Under the pieces are notes generated by a model, which was not told the DNA's origin, did not search any database, and worked only from the letters and a program-made list of their open reading frames with translations. Source: RGIG9115 sp045603225 (GTDB taxonomy: Bacteria; Bacillota; Clostridia; UBA1381). From it: 25,869 nucleotides of DNA. Within the stretch, counting starts at the first letter, position 1. Every line of letters begins with the position of its first letter. Made by a program: the position numbers and the translations under genes. Where the stretch lies: the NCBI GenBank assembly GCA_045603225.1, contig JAZULT010000001.1, positions 1 through 25,869 on the forward strand, read 5' to 3'. Shown piece by piece: positions 17,259 through 24,791 of the stretch.

Positions 17259-19847
17259 TTAATTGTATTTGCAAAGACTTACCATTCCCGTAATTCCTGT
17301 TGACGGAAGCCATATAAAGTTTGAGAAAAAGTCACGTTCGATATGACCTGCATTTGACATTACTTTGATTTCGAGACTGTTCGCCTTTTCTGTGTCGGCT
17401 TTGCTTATGTCAAATTTGTAAGGTGCATTTATTCTGCATCCTGCATATTCTCCGTTAAGCCATACCTCGGCTGTTTCTCCCACATCTCCAAGGTCAAGGA
17501 CAGTGAACCCGTCCTTGCCGGTAAATTCTGTTTTGTATACTATTTCACCGTAGAAATCAGGTTTTCTGTCGGGGGCGGTGATGTCATGCAAGTCGCTGTT
17601 TTTCTCGTACAGTTCACCGTTAAGATAGATGTCAGCTCTGATTTCGAGAGGGATTCTTTCTTTTTCATATCTGATGTCAGGTGTGTTTTCGGGAATATCA
17701 CTTCCGAATGCAATAATTACCGCATTACCTTTTTCAAGAATAAGATGAAGCCTGCCGTTTTCGGCATTGCCTTTGAAATACTTGTTTCCCCATGCATCGT
17801 ACATGAGGTATTCTCCGCTCTGCGGCAGTGTTATATATGTGTCGAGAGTGTCGCATACGGCATCGTTTGAGAACATATATATGTCCTCGTTTTCGTGTTT
17901 TTTGTGATAAAATCTGAGATATTTACTGTTTTCGCCTGAGGCGGATATTTCAAAAAGACCTGCATCCCTGAGATATGCTCCGACATTATCGGTAGGAACT
18001 GCGCTGAATTTTGATGTTATTTCCGATATATCAATGCCTTCTGCTGATTTTGAAGGAAGACTGTTTGTGAAAATTACAGGTATACCGCAGTCAGCTAGTT
18101 TTTCAAAAAGCTTTATTGTCTGCATAGGCATAATTTCGCTCTCAGATACGATAAGAGCTTTGTAGCTTTCGTTGTTTATACTGAATTTTCCGTTTTCTGT
18201 TACAGCATCTTTCAGGTAGTCATAAGGAATTATATCAAAATCTATAAGATTCTGAGTGATATTCCGACATACGAAATCAAATGTTTCATTCTTTCCGCCT
18301 GTCCATTCACCGTCAGCATTATAAAATACCGCTACACTTGCGCAGTGTGTACCTCCGCTTAAAATATGTGCTGTTCTGTTCATATATGTCATAAGCTTTC
18401 CGAACATCGGGTACTGTACATTTTTGCCGCCGTTATAAAAGTGCGGAGGACAGTCCGGGTCGTTTTCCTTTGCTGAAAATGCGTGCGGCACAAAATAGTT
18501 TACACCGCTTACAAGCATAGTGTCAGCTAATTGCTTCATATATTCTGTACCTTCTGCCCAGCCGAATGCACCGAAAATTTCGCACATTGTTCTTCCTTTT
18601 TTTAAAGGCTGTATATGCGAGTGTGAAACTGCCATTTTAGGAACGGTATAATGGAAAAGAGCGGGATTTGCATATCCGTCATCTGCAAGCGGAGCTCTGT
18701 GAATGCAGTCGGTAATTCCGGGAATGTCCTGCATAAGAACGATGTCGAGTCCACCCATATCCTGACCGTCGAGGGCGCGGAAAAAGTGACCTGCACCGAG
18801 CCCCAGTCTCATATGAGCATTCAGGTCTTCTATAACGTGACCTATATACATCACACCATGGTCTCTGCACCAGTTTCCGAGAGCATAGCAGAAATTACTG
18901 CTGTACAGCTTTGATACAACCTCCATATAATGATAGCGTATAAGAGCAGTCTTATCTCCAAGGTTCTCCCATAGTGCCGGTAATGCTTTTTTTACTTCAT
19001 CTTCCGGAATACCTGCACTTTCGGCAATGAGTGACGGAAGGTCGTCACGCCACGGATATGCTTCTCTGACTAGTCCAAGCTTGTCGAGATATGTATGAGA
19101 GCTGTTAAGCATACCCGGTTCGTCTGAGAAAAATCCCATGAACGTTGTGCCGAAAAATTCGCTGAATCTGTCGTAATGAGGCTGATATATTGCATCTATC
19201 ATGGCACGGCATGATTCTTCTCTCAGCATGTCTATATAGTAATTGTATCTGTGTCCTTCTTCGTATGTCGTTCCTGTACGTATGCACACGCATATTCTCC
19301 AGACACCTTCCGGCACATCCCAGTAAACAGCACCGTCGTTTAGCGTGGGAGTAAGGTCTTTTACACTTTCATAGTCAAGAGCTTCTCCGCTGTCTGCATG
19401 TCTGTAAGCATGTACTGAGATAATCTGTTCGTCTTTTTCGTTTTTAATCCATTTGTTTGTAAGTATTTTTACTTTTCTGCGAGGACCTGCCACTTCGCTT
19501 CTCTCAATTCGTATATTTACTTTACGCAAATGTGCACGTTCTTCGCTTTCCAGATACCCGTTTGCGTACCCTGTAGGAAAATGACGGTCGTCAAGAAGCC
19601 ATACCTTCATATCAAGCTCGCGTGCTGTTTCAAGGATGAATCTGAAATCGTCCCACCATTCATCACGGCAGAATTTTTCATACGGACGGCTTTCGGCACA
19701 AAAAGCAGAAACTCCGCTGTTTTTGACAGCAAGAATTTCTTCTTTTACACGCTGTTTGCTTTCACCGTGAAGCCATACAAACGGAAGCATATAATTGTCA
19801 TATGTATTATTTATTGCATCGTTAATTCTTTTGTTCATATTTTTCAC
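17259..19847 (-). CDS. Cytoplasmic glycoside hydrolase-like protein (GH106/GH2-related)
   Basis: This 862-residue protein has no signal peptide. The N-terminus carries the pattern 'PFVWLHGE', 'AFCAESRPYEKFCRDEWW' and 'MKVWLLDDRHFPTGYANG', characteristic of a large, poorly characterised glycosidase group related to GH106 alpha-L-rhamnosidases. A barrel-like middle includes 'FMGFFSDEPGM' (about residues 235-245), with a candidate catalytic Glu, and 'GHVIEDLNAHMRLGLGAGH'. The last 120 residues form a GH2-type sugar-binding jelly roll ('TVLDLGDVGETAEVWLNGEYAG'). I place the start at GTG 19847, one base after the stop of the upstream gene, with GGAG four bases before it; ATG 19838 is the alternative. 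It is the last gene of a three-gene operon and probably acts on imported oligosaccharides. The bond and sugar cleaved are not evident. Confidence 0.7.
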   Translation of the reverse strand: MKNMNKRINDAINNTYDNYMLPFVWLHGESKQRVKEEILAVKNSGVSAFCAESRPYEKFCRDEWWDDFRFILETARELDMKVWLLDDRHFPTGYANGYLESEERAHLRKVNIRIERSEVAGPRRKVKILTNKWIKNEKDEQIISVHAYRHADSGEALDYESVKDLTPTLNDGAVYWDVPEGVWRICVCIRTGTTYEEGHRYNYYIDMLREESCRAMIDAIYQPHYDRFSEFFGTTFMGFFSDEPGMLNSSHTYLDKLGLVREAYPWRDDLPSLIAESAGIPEDEVKKALPALWENLGDKTALIRYHYMEVVSKLYSSNFCYALGNWCRDHGVMYIGHVIEDLNAHMRLGLGAGHFFRALDGQDMGGLDIVLMQDIPGITDCIHRAPLADDGYANPALFHYTVPKMAVSHSHIQPLKKGRTMCEIFGAFGWAEGTEYMKQLADTMLVSGVNYFVPHAFSAKENDPDCPPHFYNGGKNVQYPMFGKLMTYMNRTAHILSGGTHCASVAVFYNADGEWTGGKNETFDFVCRNITQNLIDFDIIPYDYLKDAVTENGKFSINNESYKALIVSESEIMPMQTIKLFEKLADCGIPVIFTNSLPSKSAEGIDISEITSKFSAVPTDNVGAYLRDAGLFEISASGENSKYLRFYHKKHENEDIYMFSNDAVCDTLDTYITLPQSGEYLMYDAWGNKYFKGNAENGRLHLILEKGNAVIIAFGSDIPENTPDIRYEKERIPLEIRADIYLNGELYEKNSDLHDITAPDRKPDFYGEIVYKTEFTGKDGFTVLDLGDVGETAEVWLNGEYAGCRINAPYKFDISKADTEKANSLEIKVMSNAGHIERDFFSNFIWLPSTGITGMVSLCKYN

Positions 19848-19848
19848 G

Positions 19849-21006
19849 TTACTCCATATATTTTTTTATTTTACCTGTTTCGTCCATTGATGCCATAATC
19901 ATATAGAATCTCGGAATGTGGAAAGGCCCTTTGAAAATATTTCCCTTAAGTGTTGTTGACGGAGTGTTGTCGTAGTGGAGATATCCGTACCATTCGCCGC
20001 ATTCATTGTCGGTAAAGTACTTTTTGCAGTATTCTTTGAGTGTATTATATACATCATTATATTTTTCTTTTCCGAAAACTGTGTATGCAAGGCGGAGTGC
20101 AATCATCGCTTCGCACTGAGGCCACCAGAGCTTCATGTCCCATTCAAGCTGTACAGGCGGATTTCCACCGATATCGGTGAACGCAATGATTCCGCCATGC
20201 TTTTCGTCAATTCCGAGCGGGAGTGTGATGTCAATAATTTTCTTTGCTGCCTGAATCGCAGCTTCGTTATTTGTGATAAGTCCTTCTGTTAAGATAAACC
20301 ATGATGCTTCCAGAGAGTGACCGGGATTTACGATTCTGCCTGTGGGGCTGTCAACAAATTTTCCGTCTTTTGACACGTTTTCAAGAAGAGCTTTATCTGT
20401 AAGATATCCGCCTGTCAGAATTTCGTCTAGACATTCACCGGCAATTTTATTGTACTTATCCCAAAAACCGTCAATGCTTCTCATTACCTGAGCTGTTGCA
20501 AGCATAATCATAACAGGGGAAAGAGCTTTGAAACTGTGATTTTCGCTGTTGAATTTTGGACTCAGAGGTCTTTCGCCTTTGAAACATTCATATGCTACAC
20601 TAAAGTATTTTTCAGCATCTTCAAGTGCTTTTTTGTCGCCGGTAGCTTTGTAGTATTCAGCGCATCCGATTGCCGCAAACGTTTCGGAAAAATAATAACG
20701 TCTTTTCTGAATTTCTCTTCCGTCTGCTGTTACTGTAAAATACATTCTTCCGTCAGTGTCAGTACATTTCGGAAGAAATTCATATATTGTTTTTGCGGCA
20801 TTAATATATTCGGGATTTTTTTCAATAAGGTTATATGCCTTTGAGAAAACCCAGAGTGCACGTCCCTGAAACCAGACACTTTTTTCTGTTCCGTAAATGT
20901 TTCCCTCTCTGTCGAGACATGTGTAAATACCGCCATTCTCTTTGTCGATAGCATCTTTCAGCCAGAAAGGCAGAATGTTTTCGGTTAATTCTGTTCTGAA
21001 ATTCAT
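19849..21006 (-). CDS. AGE-family sugar 2-epimerase (N-acylglucosamine 2-epimerase-like)
   Basis: This 385-residue protein belongs to the (alpha/alpha)6-barrel AGE family, which interconverts C2 epimers such as GlcNAc/ManNAc or, in related members, free hexoses or disaccharides. Family landmarks are 'SVWFQGRALWVFS' (43-55), 'RRYYFSETFAAIG' (102-114), 'NPGHSLEASWFIL' (227-239), 'MKLWWPQCEAMIAL' (291-304) and 'KGPFHIPR' (359-366). His230 and His363 align with the two catalytic histidines described for AGE/renin-binding protein. Length fits the family (about 390). No signal peptide is present, so it is cytoplasmic. The start overlaps the end of the upstream acetyltransferase by four bases (ATGA), showing translational coupling, and the glycosidase gene follows after one base. 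Whether it prefers N-acyl amino sugars or plain sugars cannot be decided from sequence; the adjacent N-acetyltransferase favours the former. Confidence 0.85.
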   Translation of the reverse strand: MNFRTELTENILPFWLKDAIDKENGGIYTCLDREGNIYGTEKSVWFQGRALWVFSKAYNLIEKNPEYINAAKTIYEFLPKCTDTDGRMYFTVTADGREIQKRRYYFSETFAAIGCAEYYKATGDKKALEDAEKYFSVAYECFKGERPLSPKFNSENHSFKALSPVMIMLATAQVMRSIDGFWDKYNKIAGECLDEILTGGYLTDKALLENVSKDGKFVDSPTGRIVNPGHSLEASWFILTEGLITNNEAAIQAAKKIIDITLPLGIDEKHGGIIAFTDIGGNPPVQLEWDMKLWWPQCEAMIALRLAYTVFGKEKYNDVYNTLKEYCKKYFTDNECGEWYGYLHYDNTPSTTLKGNIFKGPFHIPRFYMIMASMDETGKIKKYME

Positions 21007-21752
21007 TTTGTTTCCCCCGTATCTATGAAGTAGTTATTATTCTCTTTTATGTATTTATCTGCTGTTTCCCACATTTTTTTTGCATCTATGAGATAGCAGT
21101 CCGCATTCAGTACTTTTTTACATTCCAGATTCATCACATCTGCAAGACGGTCATACCTTTGATGTGCATTTGAGGCGTGGAAATTGTGTCTGAAATAATC
21201 TTTCTTTGTTTCGTTTCCGTTTTCGTCTGTTAAAGTATATGTAAACGGTTCTTCTGTCAGAAGATACCACGGTTTTGTAAGTTCTTCAACACCGTGCATT
21301 GATGTGTTCGGATTCAGTCCGCATCCCAGCATAAGAATTTTTCCGTTGTATTTCGGTAAAAGAGCAAACGGTGAGGTTTTTCCGGCAGGGGTATTGGTTT
21401 CGATATGTTTAGACAGTATTTCTGCGGCATATTTTCCTGTCCCGCATACGGAATGTGTAGGATGCATGCTTCGTATTACACCATCTCTTTTTCTGAATGT
21501 TTCACTTATGATACCTACACAGCTTCCTGTTTCCTTTATATTAAAAACGGGATTTTCGTTGTTGACATAGCTGTATGAGAGCGCAGGAATAAGAAGTGTT
21601 CCTTCTGTCAATACCGATAAAATTGTGTCGATTACCGTTTCCGCTCCGCCTTCTATATAACCTAATGAAGACAACGAACTATGCATAAGGATTGTATCGT
21701 CTTTTTTTATTCCGAGATTTATCAAATCCTGTGCCATTTTTTCATTGATCAT
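21003..21752 (-). CDS. AAC(3)-family N-acetyltransferase
   Basis: This 249-residue cytoplasmic enzyme has the aminoglycoside 3-N-acetyltransferase (antibiotic_NAT) fold signature: 'MHSSLSSLG' (23-31), 'LLIPALSYSY', 'RSMHPTHSVCGTG' (94-106), 'LMLGCGLNPNTSMHGVEE' and 'DYFRHNFHASNAHQRYD'. These proteins transfer acetyl from acetyl-CoA to an amine. The ATG at 21752 is chosen because AAGGAG lies nine bases upstream; a longer frame to 21821 would run through the promoter. It is the first gene of a three-gene operon with a sugar epimerase and a glycosidase, so its natural substrate may be an amino sugar rather than an antibiotic. AAC(3)-like proteins are often named for resistance without evidence. 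The sequence alone cannot show the substrate. Confidence 0.8.
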   Translation of the reverse strand: MINEKMAQDLINLGIKKDDTILMHSSLSSLGYIEGGAETVIDTILSVLTEGTLLIPALSYSYVNNENPVFNIKETGSCVGIISETFRKRDGVIRSMHPTHSVCGTGKYAAEILSKHIETNTPAGKTSPFALLPKYNGKILMLGCGLNPNTSMHGVEELTKPWYLLTEEPFTYTLTDENGNETKKDYFRHNFHASNAHQRYDRLADVMNLECKKVLNADCYLIDAKKMWETADKYIKENNNYFIDTGETK

Positions 21753-21774
21753 AAATTTCAACTCCTTGATGCTA

Positions 21775-21803
21775 ATTATACTAAAAAAAGAAATGTATGT
21801 CAA
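21775..21803 (-). promoter_or_regulatory. Consensus promoter of the acetyltransferase-epimerase-glycosidase operon
   Basis: On the minus strand TTGACA (21803-21798) and TATAAT (21780-21775) are both perfect and separated by 17 bases. Transcription should begin near 21768, giving a leader of about 16 bases that holds AAGGAG. The perfect match implies a strong promoter, and I see no obvious operator palindrome in it. Confidence 0.85.
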
Positions 21804-21857
21804 TAGTAAATTTCTTACCACTTATGTTTTTTTAGTTTAATATTTTTCTTAAACATC

Positions 21858-21886
21858 TTGACATATTAATTTTTTTGTGGTATAAT
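21858..21886 (+). promoter_or_regulatory. Consensus promoter of the scfA-scfB-decarboxylase unit
   Basis: TTGACA (21858-21863) and TATAAT (21881-21886) are perfect, with 17-base spacing, and TG at 21878-21879 adds an extended -10. Transcription should begin near 21893 and give a leader of about 47 bases before the ATG at 21940. It is divergent from the operon promoter 55 bases to its left. Confidence 0.9.
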
Positions 21887-21939
21887 TTGTCTATATAGGT
21901 CAGTTATGACTTTAAATTAATAGGAATGGAGAATTTACA

Positions 21940-22086
21940 ATGAAGAGAATTAAGACAATCGAAACACGTGACCTTTGCAAAAGCGCTAAAAACGGCGGAT
22001 GCGGCGAATGCCAGACATCATGTCAGTCAGCTTGCAAAACTTCATGCGGTGCAATCAATCAGAAGTGTGAAAACGAAAACAAATAA
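21940..22086 (+). CDS. scfA: SCIFF ranthipeptide precursor, 48 residues, seven cysteines
   Basis: This small protein is the precursor of the 'six cysteines in forty-five' RiPP family found widely in Clostridia. The N-terminal leader begins MKRIKTIETRDL, close to the 'MKHxKTLNT' leaders of the family. The core holds C21, C24, C28, C32, C36 and C43 in the pattern CX2CX3CX3CX3CX6C, including the conserved stretches 'CGECQTSCQSACKTSC' and 'NQKCE'. In the family the maturase joins Cys sulfur to non-alpha carbons of downstream residues, often Thr. An extra cysteine, C13, sits in the leader, giving seven in total. Its start has GGAATGGAG about nine bases upstream. The adjacent scfB gene confirms the call. 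The biological role of mature SCIFF peptides is not known. Confidence 0.95.
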   Translation: MKRIKTIETRDLCKSAKNGGCGECQTSCQSACKTSCGAINQKCENENK

Positions 22087-22091
22087 TTTAA

Positions 22092-22117
22092 ATGCCGCCT
22101 GATTCGGGCGGTATTTT
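22092..22117 (+). terminator. Attenuator-like hairpin between scfA and scfB
   Basis: ATGCCGCC (22092-22099) pairs with GGCGGTAT (22107-22114, one G-U pair) around a seven-base loop and runs into TTTT (22114-22117). The stem starts six bases after the scfA stop, and scfB begins 15 bases after the T-run. A partial terminator here would yield more precursor than maturase mRNA. It could also stabilise the 3' end of a short scfA transcript. Confidence 0.65.
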
Positions 22118-22131
22118 GCTGAGAGGAAAAA

Positions 22132-23499
22132 ATGACTATGGTTCATCAGTATAAATTAAACGGCTATAATATTGTTCTTGATACATGCAGCGGAGCTGTT
22201 CATGTAGTGGACGATGTAGCTTATGATATAATTGAAAAATACAATACGTGTTCGGCGGATGAGATTATAAGCGATATAACAGGCAGATATGACGTTGATG
22301 CGTCAGAGGTTTCTGAATGTCTTGAGGATATAGAAGAGCTTAAAAATGCCGGAAAGCTTTTTTCTGAGTATAAGTATGAGGAACTTACTCCGAAGCTCAA
22401 GAAGAACAGCTGTGAGATAAAGGCTCTTTGTCTTCATGTAGCTCATACATGTAACCTTAATTGCTCTTACTGTTTTGCAAGTCAGGGTAAATACCAGGGT
22501 GACAGGGCGTTGATGAGCTTTGAAACAGGAAAGAGAGCACTTGATTTTCTTATTGAAAATTCCGGGAACAGACATAATCTCGAGGTTGATTTCTTTGGCG
22601 GGGAACCGCTTATGAACTGGCAGGTTGTAAAAGACCTCGTAGCATATGCAAGAAGTATAGAGAAAGAATATAATAAGAATTTCAGATTTACGCTTACAAC
22701 AAACGGTGTGCTTGTTGATGATGAGGTTATTGATTTCTGTAATAAGGAAATGGATAATGTTGTTCTCAGTCTTGACGGACGAAAGGAAGTTCATGACCGC
22801 TTCAGAGTGAATTATGAGGGTAAGGGAAGCTATGAGCTTGTTGTTCCGAAATTTCAGGAATTTGCGGAAAGACGAGGAGATAAGAGTTACTACATACGAG
22901 GAACGTATACTCATAATAATGTTGACTTTACGAATGATATTCTGCATATGGCTGAACTCGGATTTACAGAACTCAGCATGGAGCCTGTTGTTTGTCCGCC
23001 GGGAGATCCGTTTGCGCTGACGGACGAGGATTTGCCGAAGCTCTTTGAACAGTACGAAATACTTGCAAAAGAGATGATTAAGAGAAAGAAAGAAGGCAGA
23101 GCGTTTACGTTCTATCATTATATGATAGACCTCAAAAACGGACCTTGTATATATAAGAGGATTTCGGGATGCGGTTCGGGAACTGAATATATGGCTGTAA
23201 CACCGTGGGGGGATTTGTATCCCTGTCACCAGTTTGTGGGCGATGAAAAATATAAGCTCGGAAACATATTTGACGGTGTGACGAATACGGAGATTCAGGA
23301 TAAGTTCAAAACGTGTAATGCATATTCAAGACCTGACTGTAAAGACTGCTGGGCAAAGCTTTTCTGCGCGGGCGGATGCGCGGCTAATTCATATCATGCG
23401 ACAGGTGATATTACAGGTATATATGAATATGGCTGTGAGCTGTTCAGGAAAAGAATTGAATGTGCGATAATGATGCAGATTGCCGAAGAGGAAGAATGA
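22132..23499 (+). CDS. scfB: SCIFF radical SAM maturase (thioether-forming)
   Basis: This 455-residue radical SAM/SPASM enzyme installs Cys-to-residue thioether crosslinks in the SCIFF precursor in the cytoplasm. Residues 1-85 form a RiPP recognition element (winged-helix-like, VHQYKLNGYNIVLD ... IEELKNAGKLF) that binds the leader. The radical SAM cluster motif CNLNCSYC has Cys107, Cys111 and Cys114, and GGEP for SAM binding lies at 156-159. The C-terminal SPASM region holds cysteines at 339, 347, 365, 395, 403, 406, 412, 416 and 435 for auxiliary Fe-S clusters, with 'CAGGCAANSYH' typical of the SCIFF subfamily. Length matches the family (about 450). The start has GAGAGGAA five bases upstream. 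Its last codons overlap the start of the next gene by four bases. Confidence 0.95.
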   Translation: MTMVHQYKLNGYNIVLDTCSGAVHVVDDVAYDIIEKYNTCSADEIISDITGRYDVDASEVSECLEDIEELKNAGKLFSEYKYEELTPKLKKNSCEIKALCLHVAHTCNLNCSYCFASQGKYQGDRALMSFETGKRALDFLIENSGNRHNLEVDFFGGEPLMNWQVVKDLVAYARSIEKEYNKNFRFTLTTNGVLVDDEVIDFCNKEMDNVVLSLDGRKEVHDRFRVNYEGKGSYELVVPKFQEFAERRGDKSYYIRGTYTHNNVDFTNDILHMAELGFTELSMEPVVCPPGDPFALTDEDLPKLFEQYEILAKEMIKRKKEGRAFTFYHYMIDLKNGPCIYKRISGCGSGTEYMAVTPWGDLYPCHQFVGDEKYKLGNIFDGVTNTEIQDKFKTCNAYSRPDCKDCWAKLFCAGGCAANSYHATGDITGIYEYGCELFRKRIECAIMMQIAEEEE

Positions 23500-24791
23500 T
23501 GGATACTCCTATATACGATTTTCTTAAGAAATATGCAGATTCGGATATATCAAGACTTCATATGCCGGGACATAAAGGTTCCGGCTTTCTTGGTGTTGAA
23601 AAATATGATATAACTGAAATCAAAGGTGCTGACAGTCTTTATGAAGCGGACGGAATAATCAGGAGAAGTGAGAAAAATGCATCTGAGATTTTCGGGAGCG
23701 GAGATACTTTTTATTCTGCTGAAGGCTCGTCACTTTGTATTCGTGCCATGCTTTATACGGCATATGTTGCATCAGGAAAAAAAGGTGTTATTGCCGCTGT
23801 AAGAAATGTTCATAAATCTTTTATATTTGCATGTGCAATGCTGGGGATTGATGTAGAATGGATATATCCCGGAAACCGTGACTCTCTTTGCGGGGGCTGC
23901 GTAACAGCAGAAGAAGCGGAAAAAGTAATTTCTGAAAAAAAGCCGTTTGCTATGTACGTTACGTCGCCTAATTATCTTGGTGAGATGACTGATATAAAAG
24001 CTGTAGCGGATGTGTGCAGAAAATATGGAATACCGCTTCTTGTTGACAACGCACATGGAGCATATCTTAAATTTACGGATGGACATCCGATAAACTCAGG
24101 CGCGTCAATGTGCTGTGATTCAGCTCATAAAACTCTTCCTGTCATTACAGGTGGAGCCTATCTTCATGTGTCGCAGGAATATAAGCAGATTTTCAGCGGT
24201 ATGATAAAGGATGCAATGTCTGTTTTTGGTTCTACAAGTCCGTCGTATCTCATTTTGTCGTCTCTTGACTTATGTAATAAATATATGGCGGAAGGTTATG
24301 CTGAAAAGCTGTCAGAAACTACTAAGAAAGTTAAAGACCTTAAAGAGCATCTCATAAACCTGAAGTTTGAACTTATCGGTTCAGAACCCCTTAAAGTTGC
24401 AGTTAAAACAGATGGGGAATATGCAGCAGAAATTTTAAGAAGACACGGTGCAGAATGTGAGTATGCGGATAAATCGTGTGTGGTTATGATGTTTACTCCC
24501 GGGAACACAAACGAAGATTTTGAAAAAGTAAGGAAATCTTTTTCGGAGCTTAGTCCGGAATTTAAAAAACCGCCCGAAATACCGGACGGTGTTAAAGTTA
24601 TGAGTATAAGAGAGGCTGTAATGTCACAGTCTGAAAAGATAAATGTTGAAAATGCTGTCGGGCGTATATGTGCATCTCCGTCAGTTTCATGCCCGCCTGC
24701 AGTACCTGTGGTGGTTAGCGGAGAGTTTATCACTGAAGAAAGCGTTAAGGTGCTGAAGTATTACGGAATAACGGATATCAGTTGTGTTTGA
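23496..24791 (+). CDS. Orn/Lys/Arg decarboxylase-family PLP enzyme
   Basis: This 432-residue cytoplasmic protein belongs to the fold-type I Orn/Lys/Arg decarboxylase family (short YaaO/SpeA type). Landmarks are 'RLHMPGHKG' (20-28) and 'LLVDNAHGAYLKF' (181-193), with Asp184 for the PLP ring nitrogen. Next is 'DSAHKTLPVITGGAYLH', with Lys212 as Schiff-base lysine. The C-terminal domain ends with 'PPAVPVVVSGEFIT'. The family decarboxylates arginine, lysine or ornithine to polyamine precursors; which substrate applies here is not evident. I start it at ATG 23496 (ATGA overlap with the scfB stop); an adjacent ATG at 23499 is equivalent. The 432 residues are a little shorter than the roughly 470-490 of well-known members. 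The 4-base overlap implies it is translated with scfB, which suggests but does not prove a functional link. Confidence 0.85.
   Translation: MMDTPIYDFLKKYADSDISRLHMPGHKGSGFLGVEKYDITEIKGADSLYEADGIIRRSEKNASEIFGSGDTFYSAEGSSLCIRAMLYTAYVASGKKGVIAAVRNVHKSFIFACAMLGIDVEWIYPGNRDSLCGGCVTAEEAEKVISEKKPFAMYVTSPNYLGEMTDIKAVADVCRKYGIPLLVDNAHGAYLKFTDGHPINSGASMCCDSAHKTLPVITGGAYLHVSQEYKQIFSGMIKDAMSVFGSTSPSYLILSSLDLCNKYMAEGYAEKLSETTKKVKDLKEHLINLKFELIGSEPLKVAVKTDGEYAAEILRRHGAECEYADKSCVVMMFTPGNTNEDFEKVRKSFSELSPEFKKPPEIPDGVKVMSIREAVMSQSEKINVENAVGRICASPSVSCPPAVPVVVSGEFITEESVKVLKYYGITDISCV

Noticed and set aside
21003..21752. Considered as an acquired antibiotic-resistance gene
   Set aside because: It has no mobile-element context, its base usage is like its neighbours, and it overlaps a sugar epimerase gene in one operon; a metabolic role fits better.
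22303..23229. A 308-residue minus-strand open frame opposite scfB
   Set aside because: The plus strand carries an unambiguous radical SAM/SPASM protein with all cluster cysteines; the opposite frame has no recognisable domain.
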